From Pelorhabdus rhamnosifermentans (GTDB lineage Bacteria > Bacillota > Negativicutes > UMGS1260), in NCBI RefSeq assembly GCF_018835585.1, contig NZ_JAHGVE010000005.1, positions 170,190-234,189 on the forward strand: a stretch of 64,000 nt of DNA, written 5' to 3'. The position numbers were made by a program, and so were the translations under genes. Under the pieces are notes generated by a model. The model was given only the letters and a program-made list of their open reading frames with translations, was not told the DNA's origin and ran no database searches. Shown here piece after piece: positions 41,864 through 51,493 of the stretch (positions within the stretch are counted from its first letter, which is position 1; each line of letters begins with the position of its first letter).

Positions 41864-43201
41864 TTAACTCGGTGTTTGTCTTGAAAGATCCACAAATTTC
41901 GTCCATTGCTTATGGAAAAAGAGCTGAATGCTGTCTACAGGTCCATTACGATGTTTCGCTACAATGACTTCCGTAATATTTTTCTTTTCCGTCTCAGGGT
42001 CATAATAATCCTCACGATAAAGGAAAGCCACAATATCGGCATCTTGCTCAAGTGAACCAGACTCACGTAAATCGCTCAGCATAGGCTTTTTAACCTGACG
42101 GGATTCTACACTTCGGCTAAGCTGCGAAAGAGCAATCACAGGTACATGAAGCTCGCGAGCCAGAGCCTTTAGTGAACGGGAAATCTCTGAAATCTCCTGC
42201 TGACGGTTTTCACTGCGTCCACTGCCGGAACTCCCCTGCATGAGTTGCAAATAATCGATAATAATAAGCGACAAATTATGCTCGATTTTTAAGCGCCTAG
42301 CCTTAGAACGCATTTCAAGCACCGTAATGCCTGCGGTATCATCAATGAAGATAGGCGCCGCCGATAAACGATCAGATGCCCGAACAAGTTTCGTCCAATC
42401 ATTTTCTTCCAATTCACCGATTCTCAGCCGCTGAGCATCAATAGGTGCCTCAGCACAAAGCATACGCTGAACAAGCTGTTCTTTGGACATTTCCAAGGAA
42501 AAAAAGGCAACCGCTTTCTTTTCCTTAATGGCAATATGCTGCGCAATATTCAAGACAAAAGCCGTTTTACCCATACTGGGGCGAGCTGCAATTAAAATAA
42601 GATCAGAAGGCTGCAATCCGGAAGTAAGGCGATCTAAATCCTTAAACCCCGTAGGAAGACCTGTAATACCGCCTTTCGAAGCATAGAGCAGCTCAATTTT
42701 ATTAAAGGCATCCATAACAATGGTATTAATGGGCGTAAAATCATGGCCCATTTTCCGACCGGATACTTCTAAAATTTTACGTTCTGCCTGATCGAGTATC
42801 TGCGCCGCATCTTCACTACCTTCATATCCCATGCCAGCAATTTCCGTAGCTGCATTAATGAGCAGCCTGAGAAGAGATTTTTCTTCCACAATACGGGCAT
42901 GATAGATAACATTTGCTGCTGTCGGTACACTATTGGCCAAAGACGTAATATAAGAAATACCACCGACACTTTCAAGCTTATCTACTTTACGTAGATTTTC
43001 CGTTACTGTCACCATGTCAACGGCATCATTTTTATTAAACAAGTCCAAAATAGTCGTATAAATAAGCCGATGGGCTTCACGATAAAAATCTTCCGGTTGC
43101 AAAAACTCAGCAACTTTAGAAATAGCTTCTCTTTCTATCAGCATTGCGCCAATAACAGACTGCTCTGCCTCAACGTTTTGCGGGGGTACTCGGTCAATCA
43201 C
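41864..43201 (-). CDS. dnaB: Replicative DNA helicase DnaB
   Basis: The 445-residue protein starts from GTG after AGGGAGG. The N-terminal domain (PPQNVEAEQSVIGAMLIERE, then EDFYREAHRLIY) is followed by the RecA-like motor with Walker A ARPSMGKTAF, Walker B LIIIDYLQLM, SLEMSKEQL and QLSRSVESR..KPMLSDLRES. It unwinds DNA at the fork as a hexamer. No intein. It follows lonC by 26 bp. Confidence 0.97.
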   Translation of the reverse strand: MIDRVPPQNVEAEQSVIGAMLIEREAISKVAEFLQPEDFYREAHRLIYTTILDLFNKNDAVDMVTVTENLRKVDKLESVGGISYITSLANSVPTAANVIYHARIVEEKSLLRLLINAATEIAGMGYEGSEDAAQILDQAERKILEVSGRKMGHDFTPINTIVMDAFNKIELLYASKGGITGLPTGFKDLDRLTSGLQPSDLILIAARPSMGKTAFVLNIAQHIAIKEKKAVAFFSLEMSKEQLVQRMLCAEAPIDAQRLRIGELEENDWTKLVRASDRLSAAPIFIDDTAGITVLEMRSKARRLKIEHNLSLIIIDYLQLMQGSSGSGRSENRQQEISEISRSLKALARELHVPVIALSQLSRSVESRQVKKPMLSDLRESGSLEQDADIVAFLYREDYYDPETEKKNITEVIVAKHRNGPVDSIQLFFHKQWTKFVDLSRQTPS

Positions 43202-43227
43202 GTTTGGTTCCTCCCTGTGCTATCTCA

Positions 43228-45156
43228 CTACGCACTTACCACGCTACTTTCTTCAAACAAAATAGCAATGGCTTCTTCTACCGTATCAACAGCACGAATA
43301 TCCAAGCCCAAGTGCCCTTGTGCAAGATCTTTTTGATTTTCTTTTGGAATAACGAGGGTCGTAATACCGGCCTGTTTGGCACCATAGGCTTTTTCAAATA
43401 CGCCGCCAACTGCCTTTACTTGCCCTTGAATACTAATTTCACCTGTTACAGCCACATCCTGCCGAACTTTCCGACCTGTAATCGCTGAAATGATGGCGGA
43501 AAGAATGGCCGTACCTGCTGAAGGACCATCAATATTTCCCCCGCCAATGACATTGACATGAATATCATAGTTCGACACATCTTCGCCCGTAATTTTTCGC
43601 ACGACAGCTCCGGCATTAAACACAGAATCTTTAGCCATGCTGCCAGCTGTTTCATTAAAACGCATACTGCCCTTCCCCTTTTCGCTAGCAGGAAAAGAAA
43701 CGGCTTCGATTTCAATGACAGACCCTAAATAACCAGCAACACCCAGCCCAAAGACCCGGCCAACTTGACCCGTTTTGGAAGCCTTATTATTCACATAGGG
43801 GCTCAGACGACTAACTTGTGTCACTTTATAAATATCAGCGGCTGTAATCATCATACTTTCTGTCTGCCCCTGATGTTGATAAAGAGCCAAACTGTAGGCA
43901 TCGGACAACAAATTGACCGCTTTGCGACCTTCAATGGTGTACTCACTAATAATACGTGGTACCTCAGGCTCAATGGCAACAGCCAGTTTCTTAGCTGCAT
44001 TATAAACAATTTCCTCAATATTTTTGGGAGTTAAGGGCTCAAAATAAATTTCGGCGCAACGCGAGCGAAGAGCTGGACTAATATCATACTTTTCACGTGT
44101 TGTAGCTCCAATTAAGATAAAATCGGCCGGTGCCCCCTCTTTAAACAGCTTCTGAACATATTTCGGTACATTCTCATCACTGGGATCATAGTAAGCGGAA
44201 TCAAAAAAAACGCGCTTATCTTCTAAGACCTTCAGTAACTTATTTTGTAGCATGGCATCCATTTCGCCAATTTCATCAATAAATAAAATACCACCATGGG
44301 CATCTGTGACCATGCCTGGCTTAGGTTCAGGAATACCGCCTTCAGCTAAGTCTCGTTTGGCTCCCTGATAAATCGGATCATGGACAGAACCTAAGAGAGG
44401 ATTTGTCATATCACGGGGGTCCCAGCGGAGTGTTGTGCCATCGGCTTCAATAAAAGGAGCCTCAGTACGAAAAGGAGTTACTGTAGACTTTTTAGCTTCT
44501 TCCAGCACTAACCTCGCAGCCGTTGTTTTACCAATACCAGGTGGTCCATAGAGTATTAAATGCTGAGGATACGGCGATGCCAGCTTAGATCTTAGCGACT
44601 CAATGGCACGTTCTTGCCCGACGATTTCAGCGAGGGTCGTCGGCCTGACTAATTCCATCAGGGATTTCGTCAATTTAACCGACTCAAGTTTTTCAAGTTG
44701 CGCGTATTTTTTAAGGGTTTGGGGGTTTTCCACATTTTTTTCATCTTTAATAACCTGCATCTTTATTTCTTGCACATATTCCTGATGACGTTCTTCCATC
44801 TTGTCAGCAATTTTTTTCTCAATACGCTCTTCCACAACGCGACGCGCCATGAGATCTGCTAATTCATCTTCAAGCTGACCTAAAATTTCCGGAATTTCCG
44901 CAAGCGTTGGAAGCTGCTCCAGCGTAGGATCTTCGTAAACTAACTTTTGTAATGCCAGTACTCTTTCCCGGATATCTTCACTTCCCATGAGTGATAAGGC
45001 ATCGAGTTTTCCTGCCTTTAAAACAACATGATCGGTACCAATAATCCCGGAATAGAGCTGATAAAGCGATGCCACTTGGCGTTTTAATTGATCGCCTTCA
45101 CTCATCTTATCTGTAAACGGCATTTTGTGAACAAGTTTCTTAAAAAAATTTTTCAT
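43228..45156 (-). CDS. lonC: LonC-type ATP-dependent Lon family protease
   Basis: I start at MKNFFKKLVHKMPF (GAGAGGAAT site), giving 642 residues. A charged coiled-coil region (about 110-165) precedes the AAA+ domain: LYGPPGIGKTTAAR (Walker A), ILFIDEIGEMDAMLQNKLLK (Walker B) and ATTREKYDISPALRSRCAE. The Lon protease domain has catalytic Ser in GGGNIDGPSAGTAIL and Lys in GVFEKAYGAKQAG. The classical Lon substrate domain is absent, as expected for LonC. Confidence 0.93.
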   Translation of the reverse strand: MKNFFKKLVHKMPFTDKMSEGDQLKRQVASLYQLYSGIIGTDHVVLKAGKLDALSLMGSEDIRERVLALQKLVYEDPTLEQLPTLAEIPEILGQLEDELADLMARRVVEERIEKKIADKMEERHQEYVQEIKMQVIKDEKNVENPQTLKKYAQLEKLESVKLTKSLMELVRPTTLAEIVGQERAIESLRSKLASPYPQHLILYGPPGIGKTTAARLVLEEAKKSTVTPFRTEAPFIEADGTTLRWDPRDMTNPLLGSVHDPIYQGAKRDLAEGGIPEPKPGMVTDAHGGILFIDEIGEMDAMLQNKLLKVLEDKRVFFDSAYYDPSDENVPKYVQKLFKEGAPADFILIGATTREKYDISPALRSRCAEIYFEPLTPKNIEEIVYNAAKKLAVAIEPEVPRIISEYTIEGRKAVNLLSDAYSLALYQHQGQTESMMITAADIYKVTQVSRLSPYVNNKASKTGQVGRVFGLGVAGYLGSVIEIEAVSFPASEKGKGSMRFNETAGSMAKDSVFNAGAVVRKITGEDVSNYDIHVNVIGGGNIDGPSAGTAILSAIISAITGRKVRQDVAVTGEISIQGQVKAVGGVFEKAYGAKQAGITTLVIPKENQKDLAQGHLGLDIRAVDTVEEAIAILFEESSVVSA

Positions 45157-45201
45157 AGTGTATTCCTCTCTAGTATAAACATCAAACACGGGCCGGAGAG
45201 T

Positions 45202-45651
45202 TTATGCTTTTGCCACGACTTTCATTTCAATTTGAGAAGTTACTTCGGCGTGAATTTTCACGGTTACTTGATAAACACCTAAACTCTTAACAGGATCTTT
45301 CATTTCAATTTTTCGTTTATCTAGTTCAATATTATATTGTTTTTTTAAAGCATCCGCCACATCCTGTGCTGTAATAGAACCAAAAAGTTTACCACCGTTA
45401 CCCAGCTTGGCTTCCACAGTAACACTCACTTTCGTGAGCTGTGCCGCCATCACCTTCGCTTCATCAAGCAACTGCTGCGATTTTCTTTCTTCTGCCGCCT
45501 TCTTCTGCACAGCTGAATTGACGTTTGTAGATGTAGCCACAACAGCTAATTTTTTCGGTAATAAAAAATTGCGGGCATAGCCTTCAGATACATCTATAAT
45601 ATCACCCTTATTACCAAGTTTTTTCACTTCTTGTTGTAGAATTAATTTCAT
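45202..45651 (-). CDS. rplI: 50S ribosomal protein L9
   Basis: The 149-residue protein starts MKLILQQEVKKLGNKGDIID and shows the L9 signature GYARNFLLPKKLAVVAT, a long connecting helix and a C-terminal RNA-binding domain (GKLFGSITAQDVADALKKQY). The ATG follows GGAGGAGAG and lies 41 bp inside the end of gdpP. Confidence 0.96.
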   Translation of the reverse strand: MKLILQQEVKKLGNKGDIIDVSEGYARNFLLPKKLAVVATSTNVNSAVQKKAAEERKSQQLLDEAKVMAAQLTKVSVTVEAKLGNGGKLFGSITAQDVADALKKQYNIELDKRKIEMKDPVKSLGVYQVTVKIHAEVTSQIEMKVVAKA

Positions 45652-47620
45652 GTGATTCACTCTCCTCCAAATATTGATCAACAATAGTTAATAACTTACT
45701 TTTCACTTCATCTACTGTAAAACCCTTTACTTTAACTCCGGCAACAAGTTGATGACCACCGCCGCCGAGTGCTTCCATAATGAGTTGTACATTAATATCA
45801 CCTTCCGAACGAGCACTAATGCCAACGCCATCGTCGCCACTGATCAGCACAAAACTAGCATTCACTCCTTCAATACTAAGCAGCAGATCTGCCGTCTGAG
45901 CGGCAACAACCTGTGCCTCTTTAATGTTATCGGGACAGATGGCAATCACAATACCGCCAGGATACATTTCTGTATTATTCATGATCAGGGCACGGGAACG
46001 AATGGACTCAAAATCCATGCGGAAGAGATGACGAACAATAGAAGGATCCGCCCCGCTACGCCTGAGATAAGAAGCCGCCTCAAAAGTTCGAACACCTGTC
46101 TGCACAGTAAAATGCTTCGTATCAACAATAATTCCCGCATAAAGACCAGATGCTTCCAAACGGGTTAAATCAACATTATCATCAAAATACATGAGTAGTT
46201 CTGTTACAAGCTCGCTTGTAGAAGAAGCAGAAGGCTCCAAATAAACTAACAGGGAATTACGAATAAAAGATTCACTGCGCCGATGGTGATCAATGACAAT
46301 GGTCTTGGAAACCTTTGTTAAAACATCTGGCGCTGCCGTCATTTCCGGACGATGCGTGTCAACAACGAACGCTAAGGTATGAGGAATAATGAGCGCAGAT
46401 GCTTGTTCCGGCGTAATCAGTAAGTTTTCATACTCTTTATATTCCGGCACAAGATCCATTAACTTATTCACAGCTAAACTCGTAGGACTCATAATAATAT
46501 GAACAGGCTTGTTTAAAATACGCGCCATTTTTGCAACACCCAACGCCGCTCCCAGCGAATCAAAATCTTCGGCTAAGTGACCCATAACAAGCACAAGCTC
46601 AGCATCCGAAATGGTGTCACGAATTGCCTGCGCCACAATCCGAGCCTTGACGCGAGTATTTTTTTCAACCGCTTTGGTCTTACCTCCATAGAATTGCATT
46701 TTTCCTGCAATATGAACAGAAGCCTGATCCCCGCCACGGCCCAAAGCCAAATCCAGACCCGCTTGCGCTCTTTGATCAAGAGCTGCAATAGACGACTCAT
46801 CGGCAGCAACACCCATACTTAATGTCAATGGGATTTTATTTCCGCCATGAATATCCCGCACCTTATCCAAAATATCAAAGCGATCCTGAAGCAACTTTTC
46901 TAGAGCGTGATGATTAAATACACCGATATAAAGTTCTTCACTGTATTTCTTTAAAAACCCATTGAGTTCCGTCATCCACTCGACAAGTTTTTGATTCACT
47001 TCAGCTAGAATAGCCGTTTTTTGTGTTTCATTCAAACCTTTGAGTACGTCAACATAGTTATCAATTTGAATATAAGCGAAAACAGGCATTAAATCGCGCA
47101 CCTTCGTGCGAAGTATCTCAGTTTCTGTAATATCTGTCAGATAAAACAATCTAAGTGGCCTGTCACCTTCTCCAGTAATACGATACTGCACATGATATTT
47201 CTTGTTATCCACGGCAAAAATAAAGGAACCTGCGTTATCTTTCAGACGATCCACAGGCAAATCTGGCCAAAAATCGAAAATATTCTCGCCAGCCCGGCCT
47301 TGATTATTGGACCACTCTGTTAAAACATGATTGCACCAATGAATCAATCCCTCTTCATCAATAAGGGCAATAGCTACAGGCAGCCCCTGAAGAGCGTAAA
47401 GACAAGCTTCATCGATATGTCCAGTCATGGATTCCATATAAACTGCAAGTGCATGTTGCCGTTCGAGATGTCTTTCCCTACCATAACAATACAGAGCATA
47501 GAGTAAAACAGCTCCCAGCACTGCAACATACTGGTTATAAAACAGGATGATTGCAAGTAGCGCTGCTGCTACAGCAAGATAAATCCTTGTATCAAACCAA
47601 GAAGATGGGCCTTGTGACAT
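45611..47620 (-). CDS. gdpP: c-di-AMP phosphodiesterase GdpP
   Basis: The 669-residue protein has two transmembrane helices (about 10-45), a PAS-like domain (LIDEEGLIHWCNHVLTEW) and a degenerate GGDEF domain (TLSMGVAADESSIAALDQRA). The DHH/DHHA1 hydrolase follows: VMGHLAEDFDSLGAALG, VDTHRPE, VIDHHRR and GGGGHQLVAG. GdpP hydrolyses c-di-AMP to pApA and so controls potassium, osmotic and wall homeostasis. GGAGGG precedes the ATG. Its neighbours DUF2232 and rplI are conserved in Firmicutes. Confidence 0.94.
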   Translation of the reverse strand: MSQGPSSWFDTRIYLAVAAALLAIILFYNQYVAVLGAVLLYALYCYGRERHLERQHALAVYMESMTGHIDEACLYALQGLPVAIALIDEEGLIHWCNHVLTEWSNNQGRAGENIFDFWPDLPVDRLKDNAGSFIFAVDNKKYHVQYRITGEGDRPLRLFYLTDITETEILRTKVRDLMPVFAYIQIDNYVDVLKGLNETQKTAILAEVNQKLVEWMTELNGFLKKYSEELYIGVFNHHALEKLLQDRFDILDKVRDIHGGNKIPLTLSMGVAADESSIAALDQRAQAGLDLALGRGGDQASVHIAGKMQFYGGKTKAVEKNTRVKARIVAQAIRDTISDAELVLVMGHLAEDFDSLGAALGVAKMARILNKPVHIIMSPTSLAVNKLMDLVPEYKEYENLLITPEQASALIIPHTLAFVVDTHRPEMTAAPDVLTKVSKTIVIDHHRRSESFIRNSLLVYLEPSASSTSELVTELLMYFDDNVDLTRLEASGLYAGIIVDTKHFTVQTGVRTFEAASYLRRSGADPSIVRHLFRMDFESIRSRALIMNNTEMYPGGIVIAICPDNIKEAQVVAAQTADLLLSIEGVNASFVLISGDDGVGISARSEGDINVQLIMEALGGGGHQLVAGVKVKGFTVDEVKSKLLTIVDQYLEESESHEINSTTRSEKTW

Positions 47621-47635
47621 ACCAAACCCTCCAGT

Positions 47636-48601
47636 TTACTTCAGACGGAGCAATCGCAGTTGCCTATAATCGACAACAGCATCAAAAGCTCCAACAATAA
47701 TAACAATCTGCGTAAAAAGACCGTTTGTTAGTATTAAGACTAGTATAATCCCCCGTACAAATCTTGACAAATTGTATTTCTCGGCAAGGTAGTAAAATAA
47801 CGCCAATCCCTGTATAAGAAGCAGCACACTGCCTGATACTTCAATATTCATGCCGATATTATAAATTAAGTCATTCTGATTCGATTTGCCAAACAACAGC
47901 ATGGCAAGTCCGACTAAAAAGATTACCACAACCCATCGTGGCAAACACCACTGACGAAAAGGAGGAAAAGCGGAATAGCTATAGCCCAGTCTTTTTAGTA
48001 CTTTCTTAGCCAGCCAATAATTAAAAAATGTATCAAAAAAAGATGCCAAGACAAATCCGGCTGGAAAAATCACTTTCACAATATCCACAATAGTTGTCAT
48101 GGTCTGGGCTGTCTTAGCTAAATCTTCCTCACTATAGCCCGCGGACCGATAAAAATCAAGTACTTGACTGATGGCTGCTTGAAAAGATTCTGTTTCCATA
48201 CTAAGGGGATTGTAACCCATCACAGCGGCAGTAATGGCAAGCACGGCAATTTTTGATACAAGCGAGGCCACTGAACCAATAAAGATAGTCTTTACTGGTG
48301 AATGGTTGTTTCGGAAAGAATGACCTAAGGCAATACCAATAAGACCAAACCCAACAACAACAGTTACAGCTTGCATAGGATGCATTAATAAGGCAATGAG
48401 CAATCCTGCCACAACTGTGGCCATTACACTATAACGATAGCCATGCCTTACGCCAAGCAAAATAATCGGAACAGGCCATATAAAATTGATAAATGCACCA
48501 ATAACAGGCAAGTAAGCGCTAATAAAGGCGAAAATTATCGCTACAGCAGAAAGAATCCCCCCTTCTACCATGGGAGTTACTGAACGAGACTGAGAACTCA
48601 T
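47636..48601 (-). CDS. DUF2232 (YybS-like) membrane protein
   Basis: The 321-residue protein has about eight hydrophobic segments and the DUF2232 context (directly before gdpP-rplI, as yybS-gdpP-rplI in Bacillus). Function unknown; the fold resembles small-molecule transporter membrane subunits. GAGGTG precedes the ATG. Confidence 0.88.
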   Translation of the reverse strand: MSSQSRSVTPMVEGGILSAVAIIFAFISAYLPVIGAFINFIWPVPIILLGVRHGYRYSVMATVVAGLLIALLMHPMQAVTVVVGFGLIGIALGHSFRNNHSPVKTIFIGSVASLVSKIAVLAITAAVMGYNPLSMETESFQAAISQVLDFYRSAGYSEEDLAKTAQTMTTIVDIVKVIFPAGFVLASFFDTFFNYWLAKKVLKRLGYSYSAFPPFRQWCLPRWVVVIFLVGLAMLLFGKSNQNDLIYNIGMNIEVSGSVLLLIQGLALFYYLAEKYNLSRFVRGIILVLILTNGLFTQIVIIVGAFDAVVDYRQLRLLRLK

Positions 48602-48605
48602 GAAT

Positions 48606-48914
48606 TCACCTCTTCTGTTTTAAATAACGCTCAAGTTGGCTATAATCACCAAATAGCTTTTCAAGTTGACTGTCACGCTTGCCTGATTGCCTTAATTTCG
48701 TTAGCATATCCGCTTCAAGCGAAGCAAAATCGATACCGAGCCGTCTAGCAAGTACATAGACAGTAATAGCCAAATTAGCTAAAGCATCTAACAAAGATTT
48801 TTCTCCATAATCAGCAAGGGCTTCAAACACTTGACCCGTGCCAATAACAAGCTGCGCTTTGAGCCGCTCCATTAATTTGAGTTTGCTCAGCAAATCTGAT
48901 TCAGGTGTAAACAC
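48606..48914 (-). CDS. MazG-like family protein
   Basis: I start at the GTG eight bases after AGGGAGGA, giving 102 residues (FTPESDLLSKLKLMERLKAQ); upstream in-frame codons lack a site. The helical protein resembles the MazG-like family found beside DUF2232 in Negativicutes and Clostridia. The usual MazG EExxE motifs are not obvious, so nucleotide pyrophosphatase activity is uncertain. Confidence 0.7.
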   Translation of the reverse strand: MFTPESDLLSKLKLMERLKAQLVIGTGQVFEALADYGEKSLLDALANLAITVYVLARRLGIDFASLEADMLTKLRQSGKRDSQLEKLFGDYSQLERYLKQKR

Positions 48915-49433
48915 AAAAGTTCCTCCCTGTGTAACACAATGCTTCCCCAAAATAGTTACTACTATTATTCTAACCTTAAGAATAGCTTTCCTGCTACTTA
49001 CTTAACAGCTCTGAAAAAGTACAAAAGGAAGAAAAGAATCGCTTATTGAGATTAATTATAAACACTATTTGGCAGCAGAGCAACTATTGGATTTTTCCCC
49101 GCTGACAATTCATGATGCCACAATAAAAAGTTCCAGTAACTGGCGCTTTCAGCGTACTAGTTACTAAAATATGACACCTGTCATAAAGCAGACATAGGCT
49201 ATATAACCTAATGTTATTTTCCGGAAATATTATTACTGCCTATATAGCGTGCCTTAGGCTAGGGCCTCATCGTACATAGAGAACAGCTTTTCAGTCACAA
49301 CGGTCATAAAACCAGATTTTGAAATATCAGTCTTTTTTCTTGCTATATACAGGAAAAAGAAAAACAAACTGGAATACAACAAATAAGAACTATTTCATTT
49401 ACCTCTACTTACAGAAAGGAAGTCTGATGTATT
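48915..49433. other. 519-bp intergenic region before the chemoreceptor
   Basis: I see no convincing gene. A short plus-strand frame near 49066-49170 (YLAAEQLLDFSPLTIHDATI) looks protein-like but has no start or ribosome site. ATGACACCTGTCAT near 49170 is a 14-bp near-palindrome that could be an operator. Confidence 0.35.
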
Positions 49434-51428
49434 ATGAAATTCTTACACTTAAGCCAAACAAGTATTAGAACAAAACTCATTGTACTGTTCATCGGTATGA
49501 TTACAGCTACAGGCATCTTACTTAGCGGCACAAATCTGTACAGTCTTTACAATTCCATTTACCGCGATAATGAAGTAAATCTAAGGAATCAGTCGGCTCA
49601 ATTATCACATGCTGTAGACGCCTACACTTCCTGTTTAATAAGTTCGGGTCAAGCAATCGCTGAAAATCCCCTCATTGCCAGTAATGATTATAATGCCGCC
49701 CAGCAAGAACTCGCCGGGTATGCTAAGACCATTCCAGGTGTTTATAGCTTAATGGTTGCTGACGCCCAAGGCTCCGTTATCAACTTGTATCCATTTGACG
49801 CCAAGCAACTCCACTCCACACGAGCTGATCGTGACTATTTTAAAGCCGTTATGGCCACAGGACAGCCGCAAATCAGTGATGTTCTTATTTCCAATTCAAC
49901 CGGGCAGGCAAGTATCGTTTTTGCCTATCCGATTAAAGATAAAGAAAACCATGTCTTTCGTGTGCTCATTCAAGGTGTAAAAGTAAATTATTTGCAAGCC
50001 ATGATTAGTCAGACACTTATTGGAAAGACAGGTTATGCCAGCATTATTGCACCATCAGGAAAATATGTGGCACACAAGAATGAACAACTCGTATTAGATG
50101 GAAAGCCCATTCAAGCCGATGTGCAAAATTTAATGAAAACAGCTAAATCTACAACTGCTGAAATTACAAATGAAGCAGGTACAAAAGAGGCCATTGCCTT
50201 AAATCCCATCGAATCAACAGGTTGGTCAGTTATGGTAAACATCCCCAAGCAAGAACTTTTTGAAAGCTTCTATCACAGCTTCACTTCTTCATTACTTATT
50301 TTAATTGTATTGCTACTTATTTTATCCTTCCTATCATGGCACCTGTTAAAAAAAATGCTCCAACCATTATTTCATATTATGAACGTAGTAAAAAAATTAG
50401 GTAACGGTGATTTAACACAAAGACTATCACTCAAAACCTCTGATGAACTCGGCCAGCTAGCAGACGCCGTTAATCAAACCATTGACGAACTGCGCCGTAT
50501 TACAGCCCAGGTACTGCTTCATGCCGAACAATTATCTGATTCTTCTCAACAAGTAACAGATAGTTCTGAACAATCAGCGCAAGCCGCTACACAAGTAGCT
50601 CAATCGATAACAAATATTGCTAATACGATCGAAAACGAAACGCAAGAAATTCACGCAACAACAAGTGTCGTGGGAAAAATGACGCTGAGTATTAACGCAG
50701 TTGCAACCGCCTCCTCCACAGCAGCACAAAGTTCGAAGGAAACAGCTGGAGCTGCCGATAATGGCAAAGAGACCATTGAAAACGTCATTACCCAAATGAA
50801 TAATATTGAAAGTGCTGTAAAAAAATCAACAGGTGTTGTCACGAATTTAGGACAACGCTCGCAAGAAATTGGTCAAATTATCGATACCATTTCGAATATT
50901 GCCAGTCAAACCAACCTACTCGCTTTAAATGCAGCAATTGAAGCGGCTCGCGCGGGTGAACAAGGCCGTGGTTTTGCTGTCGTTGCTGAAGAAGTGCGCA
51001 AGCTTGCCGAACAGTCACAAGCAGCCGCCAAACAAATTGCTGAACTTATCGCTGAAATACAGTCTGATACAAATAATGCCGTAACAGCTATGAATGATCA
51101 AAATATTGAAGTACATGCAGGGAAGGAAGCTGTCGATCTCGCTGGTGACATCTTTAAAAAAATTACTACCGTTTCTCAGGAAACCCTCAAGCAAGTACAA
51201 GAAATTTCTGCTTCCATTCAGCAAATTGCTGGAGATGGTTCACAGGTGGCTAGATCCATGGAGGCCATTACAACAGCCAGTGGAAAAACATCCAGCCATA
51301 CTCAAACCGTATCAGCTGCTACACAAGAACAAACAGCAGCCATCCAGGAAATTGCCGCATCCAGTCATACGCTCTCACAATTTGCTATCGATTTAAAAGA
51401 AATTGTTGCTGTATTTAAATTACAATAG
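49434..51428 (+). CDS. Methyl-accepting chemotaxis protein with dCache sensor
   Basis: The 664-residue receptor has a transmembrane helix at about 13-33, a large periplasmic dCache_1 region (about 35-280; [20 protein letters not shown], then [20 protein letters not shown]) and a second helix at about 283-305. A HAMP domain ([20 protein letters not shown]) and a signalling domain with hairpin tip [20 protein letters not shown] and [17 protein letters not shown] follow. dCache receptors often sense amino acids or organic acids. GAAAGGAAG precedes the ATG. Confidence 0.94.
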   Translation: MKFLHLSQTSIRTKLIVLFIGMITATGILLSGTNLYSLYNSIYRDNEVNLRNQSAQLSHAVDAYTSCLISSGQAIAENPLIASNDYNAAQQELAGYAKTIPGVYSLMVADAQGSVINLYPFDAKQLHSTRADRDYFKAVMATGQPQISDVLISNSTGQASIVFAYPIKDKENHVFRVLIQGVKVNYLQAMISQTLIGKTGYASIIAPSGKYVAHKNEQLVLDGKPIQADVQNLMKTAKSTTAEITNEAGTKEAIALNPIESTGWSVMVNIPKQELFESFYHSFTSSLLILIVLLLILSFLSWHLLKKMLQPLFHIMNVVKKLGNGDLTQRLSLKTSDELGQLADAVNQTIDELRRITAQVLLHAEQLSDSSQQVTDSSEQSAQAATQVAQSITNIANTIENETQEIHATTSVVGKMTLSINAVATASSTAAQSSKETAGAADNGKETIENVITQMNNIESAVKKSTGVVTNLGQRSQEIGQIIDTISNIASQTNLLALNAAIEAARAGEQGRGFAVVAEEVRKLAEQSQAAAKQIAELIAEIQSDTNNAVTAMNDQNIEVHAGKEAVDLAGDIFKKITTVSQETLKQVQEISASIQQIAGDGSQVARSMEAITTASGKTSSHTQTVSAATQEQTAAIQEIAASSHTLSQFAIDLKEIVAVFKLQ

Positions 51429-51440
51429 AATAATAAACAA

Positions 51441-51479
51441 AAAAGCTCGTGCCACTCTAAAAAAGTGGTGCGAGCTTTT
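51441..51479. terminator. Bidirectional terminator
   Basis: AAAAGCTCGTGCCACT pairs with AGTGGTGCGAGCTTTT around a 7-nt loop, with A and T runs on both sides, between two convergent genes. Confidence 0.85.
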
Positions 51480-51493
51480 TTTGAAAAAATCGT

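Noticed and set aside
49066..49170. Small gene upstream of the chemoreceptor
   Set aside because: The protein-like stretch has no start codon or ribosome site and ambiguous frame; left as a note in the intergenic entry.
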